A DNA stretch of 64,000 nucleotides from Bos javanicus (taxonomy: Eukaryota; Chordata; Mammalia; Artiodactyla; Bovidae), in the NCBI RefSeq assembly GCF_032452875.1, contig NC_083870.1, positions 5,952,001 to 6,016,000 of the forward strand. The letters are read 5' to 3'. Within the stretch, counting starts at the first letter, position 1; every line of letters begins with the position of its first letter. Of the stretch, positions 11,648 to 24,720 are shown in pieces. A program made the position numbers and the translations under genes. The notes under the pieces are model-generated. The model did not search any database. It was not told the DNA's origin and saw only the letters and a list, made by a program, of their open reading frames with translations.

Positions 11648-12803
11648 CTATTAAAGCAATTTTAACAATTTAATATCAACATTTTTCAACATAATCAGTG
11701 ATGTGTTTAAAAAATATCCACCAGTACTTGCACACTCTACAACTTTCACCATGAGAATTAAGAAATTTAAGAAAGAATTAGGCACCTATAACAAATGAGT
11801 TAGAAATTTCTTTACTTATTCAACATACAAATGTTGAGTTCTTATTAACACAGTTAATCATGGTGCTAGGTACCAGGAATAACTCCCAAGAAGACTAACT
11901 TTTAGTCCCTGGACTTACATAGTTCAGTCTCTTTAACGAGTCAGAAAAATAAATATATACAACTTGTCATAGGACTGAATATAATGACATTCAACCTAAC
12001 TTGGGTAATGTCTGGGAAGGAGTATCACAGAGGGTTCACAGAAATGATAGAACTCTGAGCCATATCTTAAAAAAAATGAGAAATTAGCCAAGCAAAATTG
12101 TGTGTTAGTATGTGTTGGCACACACATCTGTATGCTTTGGAAAGTATTTGATGTTTAGGTGGTATAGGCTGATCATGATTTGTATAAGGAAATATTTATC
12201 TATGTAGCTCACTTGTCTAAGTACTAATTCTCTGGTGTTACCCAAGTGCTTTTCTAAAAGTATGGTACCCCAAACTGAGGGCAGATGGGAACAAATCACA
12301 CAGATGACCCAAAATCTTTCCAAATTCTCTAAATTGTTGGTGAAAGGAGTTTAAAGTGATTTATTTGACTCTTATAATGCAATGCTGAGCAAACAGATGA
12401 ACAGAACAAAACACCTAATTAGGCCATTATTTAGAAAGCAAATATAAACTTCAAATTTCTCAATTATTTAAAGAACATTACACTATCTATTAAACTCTAA
12501 AGAAAAAGAATTTGATTATCACTATTGTCTTCCCCTCCATTTCCTAATAAAGGAAAAGGAGTCCCTGGTACAAAATTTAAATAAAAAACCCAGCCTCTCC
12601 CTAATGATACCAAATATAAAAGAAAATCTCATTCTGAGATAAACTCACTAAATTTGAAATTTCATACAAATATAATATGTAAATTTGATTCTAATGGCCA
12701 TAAAAAATTAGTTATCTGTATCAATCATTTCAAGACATACTATTGGTGTATAAATGATGTTACTGAACTTGTATATGATCCCCAAAATACATTTGAATCT
12801 TAC
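11648..12803 (-). other. NUF2 intron 6
   Basis: A MIR/L2-like trace is possible at about 11810-11900. Otherwise AT-rich with nothing recognised. Confidence 0.5.
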
Positions 12804-12901
12804 ATATTGCCAAAGAAATTCCATATATGTCTCACGGCATGCTTCTCGGAAGTGAATAAAGTTGATAATGCCACTTAAAAACCGAGTTGTCCGTTTTGCC
12901 T
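12804..12901 (-). CDS. NUF2: NUF2 exon 6, residues 113-145
   Basis: The acceptor TTTTTAG (AG at 12903-12902) is followed by two bases completing lysine 113, then AKRTTRFLSG, ending EFLWQY. Donor GTAAGA has GT at 12803-12802. The exon is 98 nt. It covers the end of the globular domain and the approach to the coiled coil. Confidence 0.96.
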
Positions 12902-13197
12902 CTAAAAATAGAAAGCAAGCCTCCTTAAATAAATCTTTGAAACAAGAAAAGTGAAAATTTATTTTCTCCCACCATATATTCTGCTTATAGTATACAGAAC
13001 AAAAGTATTTGTATGCTAATTAACCAAAGTACAGAATATCTGCTCTAACTTAATGATCCCAATTATCTAAATTAAAAAAAACCCCAAAAAACAAAAAGCA
13101 TTTTTGGCCATGAGAGAACAGAGACCAGATACACTATCCCATCCTAAACAACCAGAAAAACAGATAAAAAGTATAAAATAACAAGCTGTAGACACTG

Positions 13198-13469
13198 CTG
13201 CTGCTGCTCAGTCGCTTCAGTCGTGTCCGACTCTGTGCGACCCCATAGACGGCGGCCCAGCAGGCTCCACCATCCCTGGGATTCTCCAGGCAAGAACACT
13301 GGAGTGGGTTGCCATTTCCTTCTCCAATGCGTGAAAGTGAAAAGCGAAAGTGAAGTCGCTCAGTCGTGTCCAACTCTTCCCGACCCCATGGACTGCAGCC
13401 TACCAGACTCCTCCGTCCATGGGATTTTCCAGGCAAGAGTACTGGAATAGGGTGCCATTGCCTTCTCAG
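13198..13469 (-). mobile_element. BOV-A2 SINE, minus strand
   Basis: Reverse-orientation dimeric BOV-A2 beginning with the CTG repeat that is its reversed CAG tail. Perfect TSD TGTAGACACTG at 13187-13197 and 13470-13480. Intron 5. Confidence 0.92.
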
Positions 13470-14115
13470 TGTAGACACTGAACTATAAGTAATATACAAC
13501 AGCAATTTCCAAGAAAGGTAAATGAGTTGAATCCTGCTAATGCACTAGCCTACCACTTGAGTGAATTTGTAGGCTATATCCTGGGGGAGATCACAAACAG
13601 AACTCTTGGGTATTGCTGAGACATGAAAACAGAATTTAGAGTTTGGAGAGAACAAAAAATTAGGATTTTTAAAGTTTAAAGAGGCCAAGGAAGCTAGAAT
13701 ATATAAAAACTCTATCTTCTTGACTCAGTCTTCATGAATATGGTCTATAAATACATTCTGTTTGTTCAGGAAGGTTCAGAAAAGCAATAGCATTATAAGG
13801 ACAGAAAGGAGAGACCCAAATAAACCTTTTACAGTTGAAAAATAAAATACCTGAGATGAAAAATACAATAGATAGGATTAAGGGCAGATTATATCTACAG
13901 ATGAAAGGATTAGCGAAACTGAAAACATAGCAATAAAAGCTATCTAAAATGAGAGCCAGAGAGAAAAAGATGAATAGCGTATTTAGGAACTTAAGGACAA
14001 TATCAAGCAGCATAATAAATGTGTAATTAGAGTCCTACAAAAAGGAACAGTAGAAAAAACTTTTATAGAATAGCTAAATATTTTCCAAATTTGACAGAAA
14101 CTATAAACATATCCA

Positions 14116-14325
14116 GGCTTCCCTGGTGGCTCAGATGGTAAAGAATCTGCCTGCAATGCAGGAGATGTGGGTTCAATCCGCGGGTCAGGAAGATCCCCTG
14201 GAGGAGGAAATAGCAAGCGACTCCACTGTTCCTGCCAGGAGAATTCCATGGACAGAGGAGCCTGGAGGGCCACAGTCTATGATGTCACAGAGAGTTGGAC
14301 ACGACTGAGTGACTAACACATACAC
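14116..14325 (+). mobile_element. Bov-tA SINE
   Basis: Full tRNA-like head (GGCTTCCCTGGTGGCTCAGA) and BovB-like tail. Perfect TSD ATAAACATATCCA at 14103-14115 and 14326-14338. Inserted into the old plus-strand L1. Confidence 0.92.
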
Positions 14326-16798
14326 ATAAACATATCCAAGGAACTATAAACATATCTAAGGAAGGGGGACAAAAATAAAATCTTCAAAGGCACATGATAA
14401 TCAAATGGCTACAAACTTGTGATAAAGAGAAAGTCTTATTAAAAACAGCCAGACGTGAGAATCAAGAAAGAATAACTCCAGGCTCAGTAAGCAGTTAGTC
14501 TGGATTATTAACTTTCATGAAGAAACAGCTGATCACACCTTGGACTCACATGACACAGGGAACTGGAGCTGAGGTCCCTAAAAGATGTGGGACTCTAGGA
14601 AGGCTACATCCTTAGTGAAATGGTAGATTAAGGGGGAAAAATGCAGGGAAATGACAAAGTTTGTAGTGTTTCTGCATTGTCTCTGTGAGGAAATAATCTC
14701 CTCTGAGAACTCGAAATCTTGGACCCATTGCCATAAGGATTTTTATTTTAAACTATATATTTGATCTAAGAACTATCAAAATTAGGCATTTAGATAAAAA
14801 TTGATCTTTGACCAATGATAATCCTGAAATAACTTCAAAAAAGAAAAGATATCTCAGAAGGGATGTGGCCTCAATTCCCGAAGCCAGAGTGTCACAGGAC
14901 TACTCTGTTGAAGACAAAATTAAATTTATAATCACAAATGCATGTGTGTGTGTGTCAAGTCCAAAGAAATGTAGAGGAATTGAAACTATCACTCAAACAT
15001 CTATAATAAGCTCATGGGATGCAGCTAAAGCAAAGCTAGAGGGAAATTTATAGTACTAAACATCTATGTTAGGAAAGAAGAAAGGTCTCAATTGATGGCC
15101 TCAGCTTCTATCTTTAAAAGGCTGGAGGAAAAAAGAAAGAAAAGAAAACCCAAAGTAAGCATGAAAAAAGAAGGAATAACAATGAGCGCAAGAACCAATA
15201 AAACAAAACACAGAAATAAAACACCCAAAAATTAGTGAGACAAAAAGCTGGTTCTTTCAAAAGATCAGCAAAATTGATAAACCTCTAGCCAGATTGATCA
15301 GGGAAAAGTGAATGAATGAAGAAACAAATTATTAATGTCAAAATGAGAGAGGGCCATCACTGCCGACCCCTAAGACTGTTCAATGGTACAGGAAAAATAT
15401 GAGCAATGTTATGTTAATAAATCTGCCCATTTAAAGTAAATAGATAAACTCTCAGAAAAAGGTAACCTACAGAAGCTCATTTAGTAGCTCTGGAAATAAC
15501 CAGCATAATCCTTTATTTATTAAAAAAAAAATTAATAATTCACAGAGAAAACTCCAATCCCAGTTGAATTCACTGGTGAATTCTATCGAACATTTAAGAA
15601 AGAAAGAATACAAGTTTTACATAACTATTTCTGGAAATGAAAGAGGGAATCTCTATAAACTCATCCTGAAAGGCCAGCAAAATCTTGATATCCAAATTTG
15701 TCACTGCAGTGGCATTACAAAAAAAATACAGACCAATAGCTCTCATGAACATGATCACAAAAACACAACAAAATATTAACAAATCAAATTCAGCAATATG
15801 TTAAAAAACACTATATCATAAGCAAATGGGGTTCATCCTGAATACAAAGTTGTCTTAACATTAAAAAATCAAACAATGTAATCCACTAGAAGAGAACTCA
15901 CATGATTTTCTCATTAGATGCAGAGCAGAAATTTAACAAAAGTGAACACCCACTCATGATACAAAATGCAAAGAGAAGTTACTTACCCTGATAAAGGCCA
16001 TCTAAGAAAATCCTATAACTAACACACTTCCTGATAAAAGCCTAAATGCTTTCCCCTGAAGAACAGGAATAACACAATGATGCATACTCTCAACATTTTA
16101 TTCAACATTATGCTAGAAATCCTAGCCACTGCAGAAGGAAAGAATAATAAGTAAAATACATCTAGATTGGCAAGATGTAAAACTGTCTTTGTTCTCAAAT
16201 AACTGGACTGCCAGTGTAGAAAACCCTAGGAATCTATTCTAAAAATCTATTAGAAATAAGGTCAACATATAAAAATCAATTGTCTCTCTACACTAGTAAT
16301 GACCAATCAATTCAAAATTTAAACTGAAAGAAATATACATCACTTACAGATAAATTTAACAAAATGTGTATGACCTGTACTCTGAAAATAATAAAACATA
16401 GTCATGAAAAATTAAAGACAACCTAAATAAATGGAGGTAAATACACTTGGATTACAAGACCTAATATTATCAAGTTGTCTCAATTATCCACCAAATGAAC
16501 TATACATTCAAAGTAATCTCAGTCAAAATTCTAGGAGATTATGGAGGGTAGAGGAGCATAAAAGTAACCAGCTAACTCTAAAATTTATATGAAAATACAA
16601 AAGTCCAGAATAACTAAAACAATTATGAAATAGAGAACAATGTTGGAGAACTTAAACACTGCCTGATTTCCAGACTTACTATGAAGGCTGAAGTAATCAA
16701 GACAGTATGGTTAGTGCAGAAACAGACATAGAGATCAACAGAGCAAAGAATGCAGCCAGAAATATATATATTAACTGACTTTTTAATGCAGAATCTTT

Positions 16799-17189
16799 TT
16801 TTTTTTTAAACAGGTTTTAAATTTTATTTTATTTTTAAACTTTACAATATTGTATTAGTTTTGCCAAATATCGAAATGAATCCGCCACAGGTATACCTGT
16901 GTTCCCCATCCTGAACCCTCCTCCCACCTCCCTCCCCATACCCTCCCTCTGGGTCGTCCCAGTGCACCAGCCCCAAGCATCCAGTACTGTGCATCGAACC
17001 TGGACTGGCGACTCGTTTCATACATGATATTATACATGTTTCAATGCTATTCTCCCAAATCTCCCCACCCTCTCCCTCTCCCACAGAGTCCATAAGACTG
17101 ATCTATACATCGGTGTCTCTTTTGCAGTCTCGTACACAGGGTTATTGTTACCATCTTTCTAAAATCCATATATATGCGTTAGTATACTG
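16799..17189 (-). mobile_element. Young L1 3' tail, minus strand
   Basis: Bovine L1 3' end in reverse, from a poly-T start to TATGCGTTAGTATACTG. Perfect 15-base TSD TAATGCAGAATCTTT at 16784-16798 and 17190-17204. Sense relative to NUF2. Confidence 0.9.
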
Positions 17190-17439
17190 TAATGCAGAAT
17201 CTTTAGCACGCTTTAGGTTCACAGAAAAGTTAAGCAGAAAGTAGAGTTTCCATGTATTCTATGTCCTGATATAGCCTACTCCACTATCAACATCCCCCAC
17301 CTGAGTGGTACATTTGTGACAAAAGATGAACCTACCCTGACATGTCATTATTAGTCAAAGTTCATAGTTTACATCAGAATTCACTCTTGGAATGTACATA
17401 TAAATCTGTACAATCTATGGATTTTGACAAAGGTATAGG

Positions 17440-17800
17440 CCTTTTTATTTATTTATTTATTTTTACTTTACAATATTGTATTGGCTTTGCCATACATTGA
17501 CATGAATCTACCACAGGTGTACATGTGTTCCCCATCCTGAACCCCCCTCCCACCTCCCTCCCCATCCCATCCCTCAGGGTCAACCCAGTGCACCAGCCCT
17601 GAGCACCATGTCTCATGCATCGAACCTGGACTGGCGATCTGTTTCACATATGATATTATACATGTTTTAATGCCATTCTCCCATATCATCCCACCCATGC
17701 CCTCTCCCAGAGTCGAAAAGACTATTCTATACATCTGAGTCTCTTTTGCTGTCTCACATACAGGGTTATCGTTATCTTCTTTCTAAATTCCATATATATG
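17440..17800 (-). mobile_element. Second young L1 3' tail, minus strand
   Basis: Another bovine L1 3' end in reverse, from (TTTA)n near 17445 to CCATATATA near 17799. Flanking TGACAAAGGT sequences before and after suggest an imperfect TSD. Homologous to the copy at 16799-17189. Confidence 0.85.
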
Positions 17801-19036
17801 ACAAAGGTTTGGACACAAATATAACACTGTATAACTACAGTATGATACAGGATAGTTTCACTGCTGTAAAAAATCCTCTCTGCCCTGGCTATCTATTCTT
17901 TCTCCCCCCACAGTCCCTGGCAAACAATGATCTTTTTACTATCTTCATAGTTTTTGCCTTTTTCAGATTGTCATAATTGTAATAGTACTGCAAATAGCAT
18001 TTGCAGACTGACTTCTTATACTTAGTGATACGCATCTGAGATTCCTGATGTCTTTTTATTGCTTCATAACTCATTTCTTTATAGCACTAAGTACTATTCC
18101 CCTGGCTTGATGTACTATTTCACCATTCACCTACTGAAGGATGTCTTGCTTGCTTCTAGGTTTTGACAATTATGAATAAAGCTGCAAAAAGATGTTAGCA
18201 GGTTTTTGTGTAGACATGAGCTTTCTAGATGTTTGGATAAATACCAAGGCACATGACTATTAGATCATACAGTAAGAATACACTTAGCTTTGTAAGAAAC
18301 TGACAACCGTGTTCCAAGGCTGCATTTCCACAAGCGATAAATAAAAGTTCCTGTTGCTCCATATCCTTCCTCAGCAGCATTTGGTATTGTCAGTGTTTTA
18401 GATTTCTGCCATCCTAATAGATGTGCAGAATCAATTACTTTTGACAAAAGTGCCAGGGTAGTTCAACGGCAAAAGGATAAACTTTTCAATGAGTGACGCT
18501 AGAATACTTTGAGAATCACATGCATAATGGAAAAAAATGAACCTTGCCCTTTGCCTCACATGATATTCAAAAATTTAGGCATTAAATAATAAAGGCTGAA
18601 ACTATAATACACTTACAGCAAAATAAAGGAGTAAAATTTAGCCAAATAAATCCTTGAGGCCAAGATTTTCTGATAAAATGCAAAAAATAGTTTTATGAAT
18701 GACAAAAGAAAAAATATCAGTTAGAATATTCAAAACTGAAATACATCTTGCTTTTGAAAAGACATGGTTATGAAACTGAAAAAGCAAGTAACAGACCAAG
18801 GGGAAAATCTGTATAACACGTATCTGATAAACTACGTTTCCAAAATACTGAAGAAATCTTCCAACTCAATCATAAGACAAACAATTCAATTTTTTAAAAG
18901 TAGCTAACTAATTCAAATAGATACTTCACCAAAGATATATGGATAGCAAATAAGCATATGAAAGTTTGCTCATTATTATCTAGCCATGAGGGAGATGTGA
19001 GTTGAAACCATGAAATATAACTAGACAATCTTTGCG

Positions 19037-19250
19037 TGCAGGTGGGCTCAGTCACGTCCCACATTTTGTGATCCCTGTACTGTAGCCCACCATGTTTCTT
19101 TGTCCATGGAATTTTCCAGGCAAGAATACTGGAGTGGGTTGTCATTTCCTACTCCACGTGATCTTCCCTGACCCAGGACTCAAACCCATGTACTTGTGTC
19201 TCCTGCATTAGCAGGTGGATTCTTTACTACTGTGCCACCTGGGAAACCCA
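19037..19250 (-). mobile_element. Bov-tA SINE, minus strand
   Basis: Ends with the reversed tRNA-like head (GTGCCACCTGGGAAACCCA) and starts with the reversed BovB-like tail. Inserted in the plus-strand L1. I did not find a clean TSD. Confidence 0.85.
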
Positions 19251-19460
19251 GAGACAGCCTTTAGCATGTCAAATTAAAAACCTACAGTATCGAGTACAAG
19301 AAGGATGTAGAGGAAGTGAAACTATCACATACTGCCAACGGCAATGCACTAGAGCATAACGATACAGCCACTTAGAAGAACAGTTTGGAGTTTCCTAAAA
19401 GGTTAAGCATGTGCTTACTGTGTAAACCAGCATTTCTACTTTTAGTATTTATCCTGTCTG

Positions 19461-20700
19461 AATACAGAGTTCCAAAGAATAGCAAGGAGAGATAAGAAAG
19501 CCTTCCTCAGTAATCAATGCAAAGAAATAGAGGAAAACAACAGAATGGGAAAGATTAGAGATCTCTTCAAGAAAATTGGAGATACCAAGGGAACATTTCA
19601 TGCAAAGATGGGCTCAATAAAGGACAGAAATGGTATGGACCTAACAGAAGCAGAAGATATTAAGAAGAGGTGACAAGAATACATGGAAGAACTATACAAA
19701 AAAGATCTTCATGACCCAGATAATCATGATGGTGTGATCACTCACCTAGAGCCAGACATTCTGGAATGCGAAGTCAAGTGGGCCTTAGAAAGCATCACTA
19801 TGAACAAAGCTAGTGGAGGTGATGGAATTCCAGTGGAGCTATTTCAAGTCCTAAATGATGATGCTGTGAAAGTGATGCACTCAATACGCCAGCAAATTTG
19901 GAAAACTCAGCAGTGGCCACAGGACTGGAAAAGGTCAGTTTTCATTCTAATCCCAAAGAAAGGCAACGCCAAAGAATGCTCAAATGACTGCACAATTGCA
20001 CTCATCTCACACGCTAGTAAAATAATGCTCAAAATTCTTCAAGGCAGGCTTCAGCAATATAGGCTGAACTTCCATATGTTCAAGCTGGTTTTAGAAAAGG
20101 CAGAGGAATGAGAGATCAAATTGCCAACATCCGCTGGATCACTGAAAAAGCAAGAGAGTTCCAGAAAAACATGTATTTCTGCTTTAGTAACTATACCAAA
20201 GTATTTAACTGTGTGTATCACCACAAACTGGAAAATTCTTAAAGACATGGGAATACCAGACCACCTGAACTGCCTCTTGACAAATCTGTATGCAGGTCAG
20301 GAAGCAACAGTTAGAAATGGACATGGAACAACAGACTAGTTCCAAACAGAGAAAGGAGTATGTCAAGGTTGTATACTGTCACCCTGCTTATTTAACTTAT
20401 ATGCAGAGTACATCATGAGAAACGCTGGGCTGGATGAAGCACAAGCTGGAATCAAAATTGCTGAGAGAAATATCAATAACCTCAGATATGCAGATGACAC
20501 CACTCTTATGGCAGAAAGTGAAGAACAACTAAAGAGCCTCTAGATGAAAGTGAAAGAAGAGAGTGAAAAAGTTGGGTTAAAGTTCAGCATTCAGAAAACT
20601 AAGATCATGGCATCCAGTCCTATCACTTCATGGCAGATAGGTGGGGAAACAGTGGAAACAGTGGGTGACTTTATTTTTCTGGGCTCTAGGATCAAGACCA
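19461..20700 (+). mobile_element. BovB copy A (truncated at both ends)
   Basis: Runs from the region upstream of the RT (GAGTTCCAAAGAATAGCAAG) through RT motifs (translated MNKASGGDGIPVELFQ near 19800, YADD near 20490) and stops at the sequence coding for FIFLGSRI near 20690. It is joined there to copy B. It contains frameshifts and stops. Confidence 0.85.
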
Positions 20701-22612
20701 TCCTCATGGAAAAGAAATGCAAAAAAGCAAAATGGCTGTCTGGGGAGGCTTTATAAATAGCTGTGAAAAGAAGAGAAGCGAAAAGCAAAGGAGAAAAGGA
20801 AAGACGTAAGCATCTCAATGCAGAGTTCCAAAGAATAGCAAGAAAAGATAAGCAAGCCTTCCTCAATGATCAATGCAAAGAAATAGAGGAAAACAACAGA
20901 TTGGGAAAGACTAGAGATCTCTTCAAGAAAATTAGAGAAACCAAGGGAACGTTTCATGCATAGATGGGCTCGATAAAGGACAGAAATGGTATGGACCTAA
21001 CAGAAGCAGAAGATATTAAGAGGTGGCAAGAATACACAGAAGAACTGTACAAAAAAGATCTTCACGACCAAGATAATCACGATGCTGTGATCACTCACCT
21101 AGAGCCAACATCCTGGAATGTGAAGTCAAGTGGGCCTTAGAAAGCATCATTATGAACAAAGCTAGTGGAGGTGATGGAATTCCAGTTGAGCCATTCCAAA
21201 TCCTGAAAGATGATGCTGTGAAAGTGCTGCACTCAATATGCCAGCAAATTTGGAAAACTCAGCAGTGCCCACAGGACTGGAAAAGGTCAGTTTTCATTCC
21301 AATCCCAAAGAAAGGCAATGCCAAAGAATGCTCAAACTACCACACAATTGCACTCATCTCACACACTAGTAAAGTAATGCTCAAAATTCTCCAAGCCAGG
21401 CTTTAGCAATACGTGAATCGTGAACTTCCAGATGCTCAAGCTGGTTTTAGAAAAGGCAGAGGAACCAGAGATCAAATTGCCAACATCCGCTGAATCATGG
21501 GAAAAGCAAGAGAGTTCTAGAAAAACATCGATTTCTGCTTTATTGACTATGCCAAAGCCTTTGACTATGTGGATCACAACAAACTGTGGGAAATTCTGAA
21601 AGAGATGGGAATACCAGACCACCTGACCTGCCTCTTGAGAAATCTGTATGCAGGTCAGGAAGCAACAGTTAGAACTGAACATGGAACAACAGACTGATTC
21701 CAAACAGGAAACGGAGTACGTCAAGGCTGTATATTGTCACCCTGCTTATTTAACTTATATGCAGAGTACATCATGTGAAATGCCGAGCTGGATGAAGCAC
21801 AAGCTGGAATGAAGATTGCCAGGAGAAATATCAATAACCTCAGATATGCAGATGACACCACTCTTATGGCAGAAAGTGAAGAGGAACTAAAGAGTTTCTT
21901 GATGAAAGTGAAAGAGGAGAGTGAAAAGCTGGCTTAAAACTCAACATTCAAAAACCCAAGATCATTACATCCGGTCCCATAGCTTCATGGCAAATAGATG
22001 GGGAAAGAATGGAAACAGTGACAGGCTTTATTTTCTTGGGCTCCAAAATCACTGGAGATGGTTAAATTAAAAGACACTTGCTCCTTAGAAGAAAAGTTAT
22101 GACCAACCTAGACAGCATATTAAAAATTAGAGAAAACACTTTGACAACAAAGATATATATAGTCAAAGCTATGGTCTTCCCAGTAGTCATGTATGGATGT
22201 GAGAGATGGACCACAAAGAAGGCTGAATGCCGAAGAATTGATGCTTCTGATTTGTGGTGTTGGAGTAGACTCTTGAGAGTCCCTTGGACTGCAAGGAGAT
22301 CAAAGCAGTGCATCCTAAAGAAAATCAGTCCTAACTATTCATTGGAAGGACTGCTGCTGAAGCTGAAGCTCCAATACTTTGGCCACCTGATGTGATAAGT
22401 CGATTCATTAGAAAAGACCCCAATGCTGGGAAAGATTGAAAGCAGGAAGAAAAGGGGACGACAGAGGACGAGATGGTTGGATGGCATCACTGACTCCATG
22501 GACATGAGTTTGAGCAAGCTCTGGGAGATGGTAAAGGACAGGGAAGCCTAGTGTGCTGTAGTCCATGAGGTCACAAAGAGTCAGACAAGACTGAGCAACT
22601 GAACAACAACAG
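20701..22612 (+). mobile_element. BovB copy B (reaches the 3' end)
   Basis: Starts upstream of the copy A start point and repeats the same segment 1356 bases further on (GAGTTCCAAAGAATAGCAAG at 19467 and 20823). It then continues through the RT, YADD near 21850, and the C-terminal region to the 3' end ACTGAGCAACTGAACAAC. The old plus-strand L1 resumes at about 22613. Several stops and frameshifts. Confidence 0.85.
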
Positions 22613-23120
22613 CAACCTTTATCCATAGAAATGAAAATATGTGCATACACAGATTTGTACACTAATGTTCACAGCAACTTTATACACAACAGCCAAAACT
22701 GGAAGCAATTCAAATGTCTTACCAACTGGACAATGGATAAATAAACTGTATACTTATGATAGACTGCTACTCTAAAATAAAAGGACAAAGTACTAATAAA
22801 TGCAATAACGTGGACAAATCTCAAAAGCACTATGCTAAATTAAAGAAGCCAGACACAAAAGACTATAGTCTATATGATTTCAATTACATGAGGTTCTGAA
22901 AAGTCAAAATATTATAGTGATAAAAAGTAGATTAGTGCTTGCAGGTTAAGTGCATGACCAAAGAAACCTAACTGCAAAGGGATATAAGGGAACTTTGAGG
23001 GGTCATGACTGTGGTGCTGGTTATATTACTATACACATTTGCTAAGATTTATTCAGTTATGCATTTAAAATTAGTGAATTTTTATTTTCTATAATTTATA
23101 TGCCAATAAACAACAAAAAA

Positions 23121-23640
23121 AGAGATCCAAAATGGGATAAAAAATAAATTTTTATATAGTACACCTAATATCTTGAAACATAAAATAACTTGATTTGTAA
23201 ATGCTAAAGAGTCAAATAAATTAAGAGACACAAAATTAGGAGAACTTTACATTTTAATATAATATAATGATTATCATGATTATCAGTGTTAAAAGGTGTT
23301 TTCTTCAAGGTAAAAAGTAATTATGATATTTGATAAAACTGGTATGATTAATTCATTATGCAACACCACAGCTTGCATATTGTTTGCATTCATAATCTCA
23401 AATTTACAGAACATTTTCAAATGTAAGGAGTTAAGAAAAATTAACCAAAAAAACAGCTCTTCTGTGACTTTATAAAGGAAAAATGTCCAATAATGGGATA
23501 TTAAAAAGTTCATCCTTGAGAATCAAGACACACTTTCTAAATCCAAGTTCCTTTAAGTCTTTCTTTTTTCACATTATTGATAGAAAGGTAAAATGTTAGA
23601 TTAAGGCCAAACATTAGAAATTGTTTTAATTTTCACTTAC
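23121..23640 (-). other. NUF2 intron 5, 5'-proximal end
   Basis: AT-rich sequence between the L1 nest and exon 5, with no recognised element. Confidence 0.5.
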
Positions 23641-23702
23641 TTGGATATAGAATATCAGCAATCTCAAAGTCATTCACCCGACAGATGGGCAGAAACGAGT
23701 CC
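23641..23702 (-). CDS. NUF2: NUF2 exon 5, residues 92-113
   Basis: The acceptor CTTCAAG (AG at 23704-23703) is followed by one base completing leucine 92, then a peptide beginning DSFLPICRVN. It ends in the first base of a lysine codon, with donor GTAAGT at 23640-23639. The exon is 62 nt. The intron that follows is the largest in the gene (10.7 kb) and is filled by nested transposons. Confidence 0.95.
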
Positions 23703-24199
23703 CTTGAAGATAAAGTGGAGCAAGTATATTGAAAAGTATCTTTTGAATTACATACTAAGTCAAACAGGATAAACATCTTTTTATCAGAAAGATTTCTGGA
23801 TATATTTCTCAATGTCAAAGGACAGAGTCAGAAGTCTACTACAATACATAATCATATAGCACTGAAACCTACTTTTTCTGTATATTACACAAGTATTCAT
23901 GTAATACGAAGGTATAGTTATAGAGTCTAATAAACAACACACACTCTTGGAAGTACTAGGACTCTCTAAGATGCAAAACTAATACTTTTAGACTCACAGT
24001 ATCTTAATACATCAACTGAAAGAACTGAAGTGGGGGCAGTTAGCTGTATTTGCTGGAAATGTACAATTTTGAATGTTTATGGGAGGGAGTAGAGAGAAAA
24101 ATGGTAGAAATTCCTTTCCAAAGAAAATCACGTCTTTAAGAAAGCCAAATGTAATGTAAATATGAATGTGGACTAAGAAAATAATGACTCTCTACTTAC

Positions 24200-24276
24200 A
24201 AATGGATAAACAAATTGCTGACTGGTAAGAAGCCTTCCATTATATGTGGATACATGACTTCAGAGTTCACTGGCAT
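24200..24276 (-). CDS. NUF2: NUF2 exon 4, residues 67-92 (codon 92 split)
   Basis: The acceptor GTTTAG (AG at 24278-24277) is followed by a peptide beginning MPVNSEVMYP. It ends after two bases of a leucine codon, with donor GTAAGT at 24199-24198. The exon is 77 nt. Relative to the human protein there are conservative changes near the end (for example PHIMEGFLPVSN). It continues the microtubule-facing domain. The acceptor's pyrimidine tract is weak. Confidence 0.95.
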
Positions 24277-24529
24277 CTAAACGTAATGCATCACAAAATC
24301 CAAGTTACAAATTGATCAGACAAAATGAGAAAAATTTTCAACCTCAAGAAAGTTTAATCACAGATTAAAATCAAAATATATTAACTTGCTGCTGCTGCTT
24401 ACTATCATTAATTTAAACAAGCAATGCAGATCCTGGCACAAAACTAGACATGTCACTAATTTTAATAATGCTCAGTTCATAGTGAGTGCTCAATAAAGAC
24501 TGTTTAAATGAGTGAAAAAATAAAGGGGT

Positions 24530-24720
24530 AATGGTTAGCATTTGCTAAATATCAGGTACTCTGCTAAATTATAAATATATTCTTAACATATATTGCTTCT
24601 TAATTTTTATAACAACAGTAGGACAGAGTACTAACCTTATTTTATAGACAAAGAAACTAAGCCTTATAAGGTTTCATAGCAAATAAATAACAAACCCTTA
24701 GATTTTCAAACAATATATAT
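24530..24720 (-). mobile_element. MIR-like SINE, minus strand
   Basis: Reversed MIR landmarks in order: AGGTACTCTGCTAAATTAT, TTATTTTATAGACAAAGAAA and CTAAGCCTTATAAGG. Diverged. Intron 3. Confidence 0.55.

Larger units (their letters stand above)
16784..18430 (-). mobile_element. Antisense old L1 inside the plus-strand L1
   Basis: About 17205-18430 is an L1 3' UTR and ORF2 end in reverse (TTCACCTACTGAAGGATGTC, then TTTTTGTGTAGACATGAGCT). Its left flank (TTAACTGACTTTTT) and right flank (TCAATTACTTTTGA) resemble one diverged TSD taken from the host L1. It carries two younger L1 tails. Confidence 0.6.
13640..23120 (+). mobile_element. Old L1, plus strand, broken by nested insertions
   Basis: Pieces at about 13640-14115, 14339-16783, 18435-19030, 19251-19460 and 22613-23120 follow L1 order from the ORF1/ORF2 region to the 3' end. 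For example, ACAAAAAGCTGGTTCTTTCA near 15240 belongs to ORF2, and CCAAAACTGGAAGCAATTCA near 22690 to the 3' part. Both flanks of each interruption join in L1 coordinates, so this is the oldest layer of the nest. The reading frames are destroyed. Borders are approximate. Confidence 0.7.

Noticed and set aside
13190..13205. CTG/CAG repeats as a coding or disease-type triplet repeat
   Set aside because: They are the tails of BOV-A2 SINEs (also near 37420, 43740 and 55985).
14116..14200. tRNA-gene-like sequence
   Set aside because: It is the tRNA-derived head of a Bov-tA SINE with a TSD. The same sequence recurs many times in the window.
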